Part shown: one piece after another, positions 16,411 through 24,146 of the stretch
How the letters are laid out: each line of letters begins with the position of its first letter
Position numbering within the stretch: position 1 is the first letter of the stretch
Notes under the pieces: model-generated
Seen by the model: only the letters and a program-made list of their open reading frames with translations
What the model was told of the DNA's origin: nothing
The model's database searches: none
From: JBAYJT01 sp041664965
Lineage (GTDB): Bacteria > Pseudomonadota > Gammaproteobacteria > UBA9339
Direction of reading: 5' to 3'
Length of the DNA stretch: 27,968 bases
Assembly (NCBI GenBank): GCA_041664965.1
Contig: JBAYJT010000020.1
Span: 1 to 27,968 of the forward strand
Made by a program: the position numbers and the translations under genes

Positions 16411-16478
16411 TCCCAGCCCTGCGCGAGCAAGCTCGCTTAGGCTGGGCTACCATATTTCGCCCTTTCAGGGCTCTTGAT
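16411..16478 (-). repeat. REP element (two-hairpin type), copy 1
   Basis: In reverse complement it reads AGAGCCCTGAAAGGGC, then GAAATATGGTAGCCCAGCC, an inner stem, and GGGCTGGG. Two further copies in the opposite orientation lie at 25366-25516. The small GCCCT/AGGGC hairpin followed by a larger CCCAGCC hairpin is a typical REP layout. It may also weaken read-through from fabG into acpP. Confidence 0.7.
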
Positions 16479-16572
16479 GGAAAAAGAGTAAATAAACATC
16501 TTGCATCTTTAGAACTTTTGAATAAACTGTGAAAATTAAGTTTTTTTATTAACCTTAAAGAGGAAATAGCAA

Positions 16573-16827
16573 ATGGCAGAAAATATTGCATCTATCGAAG
16601 AACGCGTTAAGAAAATCGTCGCAGAACAGTTGGGCTTGGCAGAAAAAGAAATCGCCACCGATGCCTCTTTTGTTGACGATCTTGGTGCAGATTCTTTAGA
16701 TACTGTTGAATTAGTAATGGCTTTAGAAGAGGAATTCGGTATGGAAATTCCTGATGAAGAAGCTGAAAAGATTACAACTATTCAGCAAGCTATCGATTAC
16801 ATCGGTGCTCGAACCAATAAAGAGTAA
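16573..16827 (+). CDS. acpP: acyl carrier protein
   Basis: The 84-aa carrier of fatty-acyl intermediates. Ser41 in GADSLDTVE is the 4'-phosphopantetheine site. The sequence is acidic and has the usual helix II/III (LVMALEEEFGMEIPDEEAEKI). AGAGGA at about 16558-16563 is a good ribosome-binding site. It sits 18 bp before fabF. Confidence 0.97.
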   Translation: MAENIASIEERVKKIVAEQLGLAEKEIATDASFVDDLGADSLDTVELVMALEEEFGMEIPDEEAEKITTIQQAIDYIGARTNKE

Positions 16828-16845
16828 TTTAGCTCGAGGTGAGTT

Positions 16846-18096
16846 GTGACAAAGCGACGCGTAGTTATAACCGGAGTTGGCATGGTGACTCCGTTAGGAT
16901 TAGATACAGAGTCGACATGGAAAGCTATCTTAGACGGTAAAAGCGGTATTGGTCCGCTTACGGCCTTCGATACGTCGCAATTTCCTGTTCAAATTTGTGC
17001 GTCTGTGAAAAACTTTGATCCATCTCCCTATCTTGATCCAAAAGAAAGCCGCAAAGCTGATATGTTTATGCAGTACGCTGTTGCGGCAGCCCACCAGGCT
17101 ATGACTGATTCCAAACTTTCTATAAATGCGGAAAACGCGGCTCGTATTGGTGTTGCTATTGGTTCTGGTATGGGCGGACTCCCACTTGTTGAAAAAAATC
17201 ATGATCTTTGTGTACAAAAGGGAGCAAAATGGATTTCTCCCACTTTTATTCCCAATGCCATTATTAACATGGCGGCCGGCATGGTTTCTATTAAGCATGG
17301 CCTTAAAGGTCCTAATATTTCCGTTGTAACAGCTTGCGGAACAGGCGCGCATAACATAGCTTGCGCAGCCCGTATGATTGCTTATGGCGACGCAGATGCT
17401 ATGCTTTCTGGTGGCAGCGAAATGTCTATGACTATGCTTGGTGTGGGCGGGTTTGCTTCAGCGCGAGCCTTATCTACACGTAACGACGATCCAGAGCATG
17501 CCAGTAGGCCTTGGGACAAAGATCGCGATGGCTTTATCGTTGGCGAAGGTGCCGGTGTTGTTATGCTAGAAGAATATGAACATGCCAAAAAGCGCGGCGC
17601 TCATATTTATGCTGAGTTAATAGGCGTTGGCATGAGTAGCGATGCTCATCACATGACAGCTCCCGAACCAGAAGGCGAGGGCGCAGCTTTAGCAATGCAC
17701 AATGCTCTAGCTGACTCTCAATTAGCAAAAGAAAAAGTTGATTATATCAATGCCCACGGTACTTCTACAGGCTTGGGCGATATTGTAGAAGTTAAAGCTA
17801 TCAAAAAAGTTTTTGGCGAGCATGCTTATAAATTAGCTGTAAGTTCCACTAAATCCATGACCGGTCACTTACTTGGAGCTGCCGGTTCCGTGGAAGCCAT
17901 ATTTTCTATTTTGGCTCTGCGCGATCAAATTGCTCCTCCCACAATGAATCTTGAAAATCCTGACGAAGGTTGTGATCTCGATTTTGTCCCCAATAAAGCG
18001 CGTCCAATGCGTATCGACTATGTTCTTTCCAACTCCTTCGGCTTTGGCGGCACGAACGTGAGTTTGTTGTTTAGGAAAATTATGAATTACGAATGA
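16846..18096 (+). CDS. fabF: beta-ketoacyl-ACP synthase II FabF
   Basis: Condenses acyl-ACP with malonyl-ACP. The 416-aa protein has the Cys-His-His set: Cys164 (VVTACGTGAHN), His304 (NAHGTSTGLGD) and His341 (KSMTGHLLGAAG), with Lys336. The start is GTG at 16846 with CGAGGTGAG just upstream. The C-terminus runs past the usual FGGTN(V)SLLF strand into RKIMNYE, encoded by the AT-rich repeat that also gives the stop codon. The gene order acpP-fabF is standard; pabC, often next, is absent. Confidence 0.96.
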   Translation: MTKRRVVITGVGMVTPLGLDTESTWKAILDGKSGIGPLTAFDTSQFPVQICASVKNFDPSPYLDPKESRKADMFMQYAVAAAHQAMTDSKLSINAENAARIGVAIGSGMGGLPLVEKNHDLCVQKGAKWISPTFIPNAIINMAAGMVSIKHGLKGPNISVVTACGTGAHNIACAARMIAYGDADAMLSGGSEMSMTMLGVGGFASARALSTRNDDPEHASRPWDKDRDGFIVGEGAGVVMLEEYEHAKKRGAHIYAELIGVGMSSDAHHMTAPEPEGEGAALAMHNALADSQLAKEKVDYINAHGTSTGLGDIVEVKAIKKVFGEHAYKLAVSSTKSMTGHLLGAAGSVEAIFSILALRDQIAPPTMNLENPDEGCDLDFVPNKARPMRIDYVLSNSFGFGGTNVSLLFRKIMNYE

Positions 18097-18189
18097 TGAA
18101 TTATGAATGGTAAAGTATGAATTTTTTGTAATTTTATCAGAAATATTATCCGATCAATTCATAACTCATAATTCATCATTCATAATTTC
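18077..18189. repeat. MITE-like element at the fabF 3' end
   Basis: An approximately 110-bp element with inverted ends (AAATTATGAATTACGAATGA and TTCATCATTCATAATTT). It carries the fabF stop codon (18094-18096). Its middle is the reverse complement of the element before fabG. Confidence 0.7.
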
Positions 18190-18192
18190 CCA

Positions 18193-18240
18193 GAAACATG
18201 TCTGCGCGTTTTCCTTATAAATCAACGAGTTACATTTTAA
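18193..18240 (+). repeat. 45-bp dispersed repeat, copy 3, with short open frame
   Basis: Starts GAAACATGTCTGCGCG and has AAATCAACGAGTTAC. The frame from ATG (18198) is open for 24 codons (MSARFPYKSTSYILK...). It is upstream of the predicted promoter for the 18431 gene and follows directly on the MITE-like element, as copy 4 does after tmk. Confidence 0.55.
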
Positions 18241-18256
18241 AGTTGCATTCTGAAAA

Positions 18257-18300
18257 TTTCATACTGTTTTAATACAACGTTCCCTTTCTTGTGCTATAAT
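18257..18300 (+). promoter_or_regulatory. PmrA-box-like repeat and -10 upstream of the 616-aa protein
   Basis: TTTCAT (18257-18262) and TTTAAT (18268-18273) are 5 nt apart and match YTTAAK at 11 of 12 positions. The second ends 21 nt before a perfect TATAAT (18295-18300), which is preceded by TGC. The leader to the ATG is about 125 nt. Confidence 0.55.
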
Positions 18301-18430
18301 TATAACATACAGATTTGCTTAAGGATTCTAGCAAAAGTTACTAATTGACTTGAATTGCTAAATCTTGCTAAAGGATGGCTCAGGATGATCGCTTTAGTGG
18401 TTTAAGTTGTTGAAATGAGGGGTGATTTAT

Positions 18431-20281
18431 ATGACTACTGCAACTCCCACAAGACCGAGAAGTCCAAGACCTGGTCATGCAGCTAAAGCAAGAAATAATG
18501 TACCTATATCTGTTAGTACTTCAACTGGTATGCAAGTTGCGTTGAATGCTAATACTTCCCCTTCCGAGATTCTGAAAAACAAGACGACCAAAGATAATGT
18601 TTCTTTGTTGGATAGCTTAAACTCGATGATTAATGTAATTTATGGGATGTCGCTAAAGGATATCGCGAGTGGCCAAGTTGAGGCGCATTGGAGAGACATG
18701 CGTGCATACTTTACTCCGACGCTAGGTAAAAGCCTCCCTATACATATTTTATTTGAGTATATTCTTACTTTTCCAAAGGAACAAAAGCAAAAAGTTATAA
18801 ATGCCTTATACCAGAATTTGAATGAAGCTGAAAGACGTGCGTTGTTTATAGGTAATCCCAATGCCTCAAAACTTTATTATGATTTACTTTCGTTGATAAA
18901 AGAAACTCGTGCCAGAGGAGCTTTGATGAAGGCGAGTAACGTGATAGAGTTTATTGGCGCGAAGAAAGAAGATCTCTCTCATTCTTCAAGTCCCGTCGAA
19001 ACAGCTGTTACCACCGTTGTTTCGAGTAATAGTGCTTCTGCAGTAAATTTCATACCTATGTTAGAACGAGCCCCATCGCCTGTTGGTCAAAGCGTGGGAT
19101 CAGTCAACGAAGTAGCAAATAGGTTGATGGCGCGCGCATTAAAGAGAGTATTCCAAAATATTTCTACTGAAATAATTCGTGAACCTTTATCCGCACAACT
19201 TATTAAGACTTCGGATACTCCAGTAAGCTCAGTTCAGTCTATAATTGATTCAATGGATAATTTTCCTACTGAGATTGGCCTTGGTTCCGAATATCCTGTT
19301 TTTTCTATTGCACATCCATCGATTTTGAATGCAGCGATAAATTACGTTCGCAAGTATGGGGGCGATGGAGACAATGAAGCTAGTGAGCAAGAAATATTAG
19401 ATAAAACAGAAGATTTAGCCAGCAGTATACAGAGCATGACCAACCTTCCCTTAGATAAAAAAGCTCAGTTTTTTGCAAGTTTATCACCAGAGGAAAAGAA
19501 GTCGTTGCAGGGATGTTTTACTGAAGAAGCAAAAGCAAAGATACGAGATAACCCGCAAATATTTTTTGGATTTATACAAGTCGTTTCGGAAGTCCCAACT
19601 ACGGCTAAAACACCTATTTCTGAAAACGAAGGGGCAGTTGGCCTATGTAGCCAATACAAAGGACTTGCAAAGCGATCTCAGAAACTAGCTCTTTTGAAGA
19701 AGGTAAGCCAAGGGGTTTTAGCAGAATTTTTTGTTCAATTAGCGGAAGCTGATCCAAAGGAATTTTTAAAACTAATTAAAGATAATGCTAGCATGAAGGT
19801 TGTTGGGTTAGGATTAGAATTTTCGCATCTGAATAGGGCTGCGGAAAAATTGTTAACACATACAACCAAGGAAGCAAAGGATGCTTTAATGAGAATGTTC
19901 GATAATAAAAGCCATAAGCTGTTTGGTTTTAGTACTGGTTTTGATTTTAGAGCCCCTCTAAGAAATAGTGATGATTTTAGCAGACGTAATTTATATTCAT
20001 CTTTGCAGTCAAAGCTTCCTAGTAGGGGAAATCCGTGGATTTTAGAGGCTGGTTTGGCTTTGAAAATTCCAGACTGCCAAAAAGAGGCTTTGGCTATGCT
20101 AACCAAAGACTTGGGTTTGCCTAGTAGTGCCTCCTACGAAAATATAGGTAAGGCTACAGGGGTATCATCTCCGCCGCCTCCTTACAGTGCTGGTATTAGT
20201 GTTGTAACTAGTGCGTCGACTAGCGTTGAACATACACAAGGCCAGCCGCCACAATCACTTCCTCTGTCTCCAAAACTGTAG
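18431..20281 (+). CDS. large unrecognised protein with PPxY motif, putative effector
   Basis: A 616-aa soluble protein with no domain I can name. GAGGGG at 18417-18422 supports the ATG at 18431 over the GTG at 18422. Residues of about 1-45 are basic and Thr/Ser/Pro-rich (TPTRPRSPRPGHAAKARNN). The middle is mostly helical with repeated small modules: SLLDSLNSMINVIYGM, VNEVANRLMARALKRVF, QAKFFASLSPEEKKSLQG-like segments and KLALLKKVSQGVLAEFF. The C-terminal 45 residues or so are Ser/Thr/Pro-rich and include SSPPPPYSAG, a PPxY motif with Tyr at about 585, the type bound by eukaryotic WW domains. There is no signal peptide. The PmrA-box-like promoter and the composition suggest a translocated effector; this is inferred. 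Confidence 0.65.
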   Translation: MTTATPTRPRSPRPGHAAKARNNVPISVSTSTGMQVALNANTSPSEILKNKTTKDNVSLLDSLNSMINVIYGMSLKDIASGQVEAHWRDMRAYFTPTLGKSLPIHILFEYILTFPKEQKQKVINALYQNLNEAERRALFIGNPNASKLYYDLLSLIKETRARGALMKASNVIEFIGAKKEDLSHSSSPVETAVTTVVSSNSASAVNFIPMLERAPSPVGQSVGSVNEVANRLMARALKRVFQNISTEIIREPLSAQLIKTSDTPVSSVQSIIDSMDNFPTEIGLGSEYPVFSIAHPSILNAAINYVRKYGGDGDNEASEQEILDKTEDLASSIQSMTNLPLDKKAQFFASLSPEEKKSLQGCFTEEAKAKIRDNPQIFFGFIQVVSEVPTTAKTPISENEGAVGLCSQYKGLAKRSQKLALLKKVSQGVLAEFFVQLAEADPKEFLKLIKDNASMKVVGLGLEFSHLNRAAEKLLTHTTKEAKDALMRMFDNKSHKLFGFSTGFDFRAPLRNSDDFSRRNLYSSLQSKLPSRGNPWILEAGLALKIPDCQKEALAMLTKDLGLPSSASYENIGKATGVSSPPPPYSAGISVVTSASTSVEHTQGQPPQSLPLSPKL

Positions 20282-20317
20282 AGCCTGCATAACCAACCTA
20301 GCAATCATCCAATTCTT

Positions 20318-20347
20318 GTAAGGGCAGACACATAGGTCTGCCCTTAT
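20318..20347. repeat. REP-like palindrome / possible bidirectional terminator
   Basis: An 11-bp perfect stem, TAAGGGCAGAC (20319-20329) and GTCTGCCCTTA (20336-20346), with a 6-nt loop and a GTAA head. It lies between the convergent ends of the 616-aa gene and the AbiEii gene, so it may stop transcription both ways. Confidence 0.55.
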
Positions 20348-20380
20348 GTATTTCTTGCTGGTCAGACTATTGTGCACGTC

Positions 20381-20414
20381 CTTCAACCCTGGCTTCTACC
20401 AAACTTGGTTCTAG
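20381..20414. repeat. direct repeat left of the AbiE module
   Basis: About 34 bp sharing AACCCT, TTCT and AAACTTGGTTCT with 22020-22055, roughly 80% identical and in the same orientation. Together they bracket the toxin-antitoxin pair. Confidence 0.55.
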
Positions 20415-20433
20415 ATTTAGATGAAAGAGATTT

Positions 20434-21372
20434 TTACAGCCGGTGAATATGTTTAGCAATGCGCTGCAAAATATTGCTAAATGTAGGTTGCTTGCCAAAA
20501 TATATTGCAGATTTTCTTTGAAATTCTTGGTCAAATAATTTTCTGGCTTGTATATCAGGTACGGTGAAGGCTGGGTTTTGAGCTATGTTTCTTTCATCTA
20601 GAGATCTAAATCTCTTTTCTTTGTGTTCATAATATTTTTTAGAACCAATGAAATTTAGTACACGATCACTTTCTAGTAATTTATAGACATCATAATAATG
20701 ACGGGGAAAATTTACAGGCATGGTCGTGTTTTCTTGTTGTAATCTATATTTGGTTGAGATTGTGTGTAGCTTTTCTACGAAAGTATATTCTGGGCAATAA
20801 CAGTGCACATTTTTTGCTCGATTGTCAATGATTGGTAAACGTAAAGAAAAGGCTTTTTCTAGTGCCCACGAAGTTATATCGCAATTTACAAAAGGTATAG
20901 TTTGATCAAAACCCAGTTCCAAAACCAAGCCTTCTTTTAAGCCAGGAACAGTGGAAAAGAGGGAAGGGTATTCACCCCTTACACCAGCTCCGCGCATTTT
21001 AAGTAAATCATCGAAATTATGATCGCGAGAAAATTTCATTTCCGGTATATTTAGTTGGAGAGCTACTTTGTCAAAGAACTCTCTACGGTTTTGGATGTGG
21101 GTAGGCTTATTTTGGTTTTTTCCTACTTTAAGAGTGTTTGGTTCTAATGGATGAATTTGAATGTCAATATCTTCGCTAAATCTTTCTATGATTGCAAAAC
21201 CTTTGGATAGAGATGTTCCGCCTTTGAGTTCGAATTGAAATCCTTGCTGCTGAATCCCCCATAGGCAGTGGGTTAGCCAATAATCTTTTTCTACTATAGT
21301 TGGAAGTAGTTTGCGTTCTCTTGCCACAACTTCAAAGAAATCTTTGATGTCTGGTAATTTATGTAAAAACAT
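20434..21372 (-). CDS. AbiEii-type nucleotidyltransferase toxin
   Basis: The toxin half of a type IV toxin-antitoxin/abortive-infection pair; relatives transfer nucleotides to tRNA or other targets. The 312-aa protein has the nucleotidyltransferase signature ELKGGTSLSKGF (48-59) followed by RFSEDIDI (64-71), with D68 and D70 as likely metal ligands. KLHTISTKYRL and the RHYYDVYKL segment further on are also typical of AbiEii/AbiGii proteins. An N-terminal EKDYWLTHCLWGI helix is conserved in the family. It begins 4 bp after the antitoxin gene. A short leader and shared promoter upstream of abiEi are likely. Confidence 0.85.
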   Translation of the reverse strand: MFLHKLPDIKDFFEVVARERKLLPTIVEKDYWLTHCLWGIQQQGFQFELKGGTSLSKGFAIIERFSEDIDIQIHPLEPNTLKVGKNQNKPTHIQNRREFFDKVALQLNIPEMKFSRDHNFDDLLKMRGAGVRGEYPSLFSTVPGLKEGLVLELGFDQTIPFVNCDITSWALEKAFSLRLPIIDNRAKNVHCYCPEYTFVEKLHTISTKYRLQQENTTMPVNFPRHYYDVYKLLESDRVLNFIGSKKYYEHKEKRFRSLDERNIAQNPAFTVPDIQARKLFDQEFQRKSAIYFGKQPTFSNILQRIAKHIHRL

Positions 21373-21376
21373 AGTG

Positions 21377-21952
21377 TTAAGTGGTTATTTCGGCAAAAAA
21401 TTTGCGTGTTGCTATTTTCCCGTATTTTTTAACGTATTCCATTACTTTGTGCTTCTTAAATTTGGAGTAATTTTTTTTGATGTTTTCTTTGATAGTGTTA
21501 CTGTCTTCCGCAAGTTCGTTCAAATTGTTGACCAGATCGACAAGTAAAAATTCAGTCGTTAGTTTTATAGGAAAGCCCCTGGCTGGACGACGAAAATCGA
21601 AATAGGTGCTACCTAGTAAAAACAGGCCATGTCGTTTTTGGTTATAAACAACTTGACGGTTATAGTTTTGGGTCAAGCCTAGGCCAAGTTTGTTATAATC
21701 ATTCCACGAATAGCGTAAGTAATAATCGTCGCGCAAAAAAGCCTTTATCAATTCTCCCTCATTTGGAGGTAAATTTCCATACCGTGTTTTTTGAGGTTTG
21801 TAATAGAGACCGCCAGAAAGTTTTTCCAAATGGCCGCTCTTTACAAGATTTGCCAAATCTCTATCTATTGCTTTAGAGAATGGCAGCAGCACTTCTCTGC
21901 GGTAGACTCCGCCTTCTGTTACAGTTGAATTTAATTTTGCCAAATTATTCAT
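21377..21952 (-). CDS. AbiEi-family antitoxin (DUF6088-like)
   Basis: A 191-aa protein with an N-terminal winged-helix-like region: GGVYRREVLL, AIDRDLANLVKSGHLEKLSGGLYYKP. Family members repress their own promoter and neutralise the AbiEii toxin. The rest has YYLRYSWNDYNKLGLG and HGLFLLGSTYFDFRRP, which fit the DUF6088/AbiEi type. It is the first gene of the pair. The basic C-terminus (KKYGKIATRKFF) may bind DNA or the target. Confidence 0.8.
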   Translation of the reverse strand: MNNLAKLNSTVTEGGVYRREVLLPFSKAIDRDLANLVKSGHLEKLSGGLYYKPQKTRYGNLPPNEGELIKAFLRDDYYLRYSWNDYNKLGLGLTQNYNRQVVYNQKRHGLFLLGSTYFDFRRPARGFPIKLTTEFLLVDLVNNLNELAEDSNTIKENIKKNYSKFKKHKVMEYVKKYGKIATRKFFAEITT

Positions 21953-21963
21953 AATACTTGTAG

Positions 21964-21991
21964 TTTATCACATAGTTGCTTTTTATTGCAA
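21964..21991 (-). promoter_or_regulatory. predicted promoter of the AbiE operon
   Basis: On the minus strand TTGCAA (21991-21986) and GATAAA (21969-21964) lie 16 nt apart. The ATG of abiEi (21952) is only 12 nt beyond the -10, so the leader would be very short. Confidence 0.4.
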
Positions 21992-22019
21992 GTTTTTTTA
22001 TTAAAAATTCATGCAAATA

Positions 22020-22055
22020 CTACAAACCCTAGTTTCTGCACAAACTTGGTTCTGG
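22020..22055. repeat. direct repeat right of the AbiE module
   Basis: The partner of 20381-20414, sharing AACCCT, TTTCT and AAACTTGGTTCT. It lies between the abiEi promoter and the end of the Pro/Ser/Thr-rich gene. Confidence 0.55.
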
Positions 22056-22072
22056 TAAGTGTTGGTGTTGAC

Positions 22073-22855
22073 TTAATTTCCGAAGTGAAAAAGCATGGTT
22101 GCTAATTCTTCTACTTTTCGGAACGCTGTACTGATCAATCCACGGCTTATGGATGGTTGTGGTGTAATTTTCGATGGGGGTGCTGCTTGAGCCCCTGGAT
22201 TCTTGGTTGGAAAGAAAAAAGTTGAAGGCGATGTGCTACTGGTAGAGCTTGTTGGCTCAGGTATAGCAGCAGGTTTTTCTTCTTCTACTGGACCAGGAAT
22301 AAGTATGTAGCTGGCTGGGATAGTATCAGGAGTGGGGGTTATTGAAAACAAGGGTGTTAATATAAAATCGCTAGCAGCCTCAGCTTTTGTCACGCCCGAT
22401 GTTTGGGGCAGGGATGAACTTGTTTCTTCAAGTTCAATGGGAGCAGTCTTAGCATTTGTTGTGACCAAAGAAGTCATTTGTGATTGTGTGTAACTAGAAG
22501 ATTCATGATCTAAAACTGTACAGAGGCTGGATGGTGGTGACGAAGGAGGCGAACAGAGCAACAAAGTACTAAGGGGGGTAGAAGGTGGTGACGAAATAAT
22601 TTGTGGTAATGGAATTGTACTATTGGATGGTGACTGACGATGATTTCTAGCGTTGTTGTATAGAGTGCCATGCCCCATTCTCGGTGAAGAAAGACATGAA
22701 TCTTCAAAAGGTTCACTTAGACGATAATGTCTAGCATTTTTTTGTCGAGTTTTAGGCATCGCTTTCAAAGCAGTTTGGAAAAAAATATTTTGATCTACAT
22801 AACTTAACGTTTGTTCATAGGGTTTTTGTTTACTATTACTTTTGTGATAATACAT
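22073..22855 (-). CDS. Pro/Ser/Thr-rich disordered protein, putative effector
   Basis: A 260-aa protein with no recognised domain. Residues of about 1-70 are basic and Tyr/His-rich (KSNSKQKPYEQ, KTRQKNARHYRLSEPF). About 75-240 is dominated by Ser, Pro and Thr with several SPPS/SPPSSPP blocks. The last 20 residues could form an amphipathic helix (STAFRKVEELATMLFHF). There is no signal peptide. The composition matches the tails of the other effector candidates. It has a PmrA-box-like promoter with exact spacing. The ATG at 22855 has only a weak AGG upstream. Confidence 0.55.
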   Translation of the reverse strand: MYYHKSNSKQKPYEQTLSYVDQNIFFQTALKAMPKTRQKNARHYRLSEPFEDSCLSSPRMGHGTLYNNARNHRQSPSNSTIPLPQIISSPPSTPLSTLLLCSPPSSPPSSLCTVLDHESSSYTQSQMTSLVTTNAKTAPIELEETSSSLPQTSGVTKAEAASDFILTPLFSITPTPDTIPASYILIPGPVEEEKPAAIPEPTSSTSSTSPSTFFFPTKNPGAQAAPPSKITPQPSISRGLISTAFRKVEELATMLFHFGN

Positions 22856-22890
22856 GTCAAAATACCTGGGCTAAAGTTTAAGGAGTGAGC

Positions 22891-22934
22891 ATTATACCAC
22901 CATAAAAGTCGTTTTTCATTAAGGTTTTGTTAAA
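22891..22934 (-). promoter_or_regulatory. PmrA-box-like repeat and -10 upstream of the Pro/Ser/Thr-rich gene
   Basis: On the minus strand TTTAAC (22934-22929) and CTTAAT (22923-22918) are 5 nt apart, matching YTTAAK at 11 of 12 positions. Exactly 21 nt separate CTTAAT from a perfect TATAAT (22896-22891). The leader to the ATG is about 35 nt. Confidence 0.6.
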
Positions 22935-23075
22935 TAGAATATTGAAAACGGAACCGGGCTATCATATGAATTTATTACGTAGAGTAACTTATGTGTTAAG
23001 TTCCGGAAAAATTGAAGTCTGAACTGCGTGTAAGCGACTGGATAATCTGATGAAATAGCCTATTAGTAAATTCTC

Positions 23076-23130
23076 TAGATTTCGTTTAAACTGGTCAGCG
23101 TACAAAAATAATCCAAAGGAACGAAATCTA
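23076..23130 (+). promoter_or_regulatory. inverted repeat enclosing the mltG ribosome-binding site
   Basis: TAGATTTCGTT (23076-23086) and AACGAAATCTA (23120-23130) are perfect 11-bp reverse complements 33 nt apart. The right arm ends on the A of the mltG start codon and abuts the AAAGGA ribosome-binding site (23115-23120). In RNA it would fold into a stem that hides the start region; as DNA it could be an operator. Confidence 0.5.
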
Positions 23131-24146
23131 TGTTAGAAACATCTAAAAAATTCATCTGGTCGGGGATTGGTACAGTTTTACTGGCCTGTGTGGTTTATGT
23201 AATTTTTAGTTTTTGGCAATTTGTTAATGCGCCGCTTTTATCTCCTGGTAAGCCAGCGGTAGAGTTTGTTTACGCCAAAGGTACTTCGACTTACGCTCTG
23301 TCGCGTCAGCTTGCTACTCAAGGCATTTTATCTAACCCCTATTATTTCTTTATTTTGGGTCATATAGATGGCAGCATGCGTTCTCTACAAGCTGGGCAAT
23401 ATCAAATCACTCCTGAAATGAAGCCCCGGGATCTTTTGGCTAGGATGATTCGCGGTGAAGTGAATATGCAGACTTTTACTATTGTGGAAGGCTGGACTTT
23501 TCATCAGATGCTGAAGGCTTTGCAAAGTAATACGTACGTAACACATACTATAAACAATTTAAGCGATGACGCGATCATGCAAGCCATTGGCTATGCTGGA
23601 GATAGGCCAGAAGGGAGGTTTGCGCCGGATACTTATTTATTTCATACTGGCGTAAAAGATGTGGCTTTGTTACATATAGCTTTTGGACTTATGGAAAAGC
23701 GCGTAGCAGAAGCTTGGGATAAGCGCAATTTATCTATCCCATTTCACTGTACTTACGATGCTTTGATTGCAGCGTCTATTATAGAAAAAGAAACGGCTTT
23801 AGCAAAAGAACGTCCTATTATTGCTGGGGTTTTAGTGCGGCGTCTTGCTAAAAATATGCCTTTGGGAATGGATCCAACGGTTTTTTACGGCCTCTTTCAA
23901 GATTATTCGGTGAATCATAAATTAACCCATGAGGATATTTTGAAAGATACGCCGTACAACACTTATATGCATCGCGGTCTTCCGCCAACTCCCATTTGTA
24001 TGCCAGGTAAAGAGGCTCTTGAGGCTGCTTTGCATCCAGCGTCTGGGGACGTGCTTTATTACGTTTCCAAGGGCGATGGTAGCCATCATTTTTCTAAAAC
24101 TTTAGAAGAGCAGGATAATGCAATACGAAAATATCAAAAGCAGTAA
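23130..24146 (+). CDS. mltG: endolytic murein transglycosylase MltG
   Basis: Cuts nascent peptidoglycan strands and so sets their length; bitopic inner-membrane protein. The 338-aa sequence has one TM helix (about 9-30), a LysM-like region, and the YceG core with the catalytic Glu219 in SIIEKETA. MDPTVFYG, PYNTYMHRGLPPTPICMPG and YYVSKGDGSHHFSKT are family signatures. Its 3' end overlaps tmk by 29 bp. An inverted repeat covers its ribosome-binding site. Confidence 0.95.
   Translation: MLETSKKFIWSGIGTVLLACVVYVIFSFWQFVNAPLLSPGKPAVEFVYAKGTSTYALSRQLATQGILSNPYYFFILGHIDGSMRSLQAGQYQITPEMKPRDLLARMIRGEVNMQTFTIVEGWTFHQMLKALQSNTYVTHTINNLSDDAIMQAIGYAGDRPEGRFAPDTYLFHTGVKDVALLHIAFGLMEKRVAEAWDKRNLSIPFHCTYDALIAASIIEKETALAKERPIIAGVLVRRLAKNMPLGMDPTVFYGLFQDYSVNHKLTHEDILKDTPYNTYMHRGLPPTPICMPGKEALEAALHPASGDVLYYVSKGDGSHHFSKTLEEQDNAIRKYQKQ

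Noticed and set aside
16930..17352. 140-codon frame opposite fabF
   Set aside because: It is a shadow of a strongly supported fabF; there is no family similarity.
22964..23021. 18-codon frame (MNLLRRVTYVLSSGKIEV) before mltG as a leader peptide
   Set aside because: No Shine-Dalgarno sequence and no attenuator-like structure linked to it; it could be chance.
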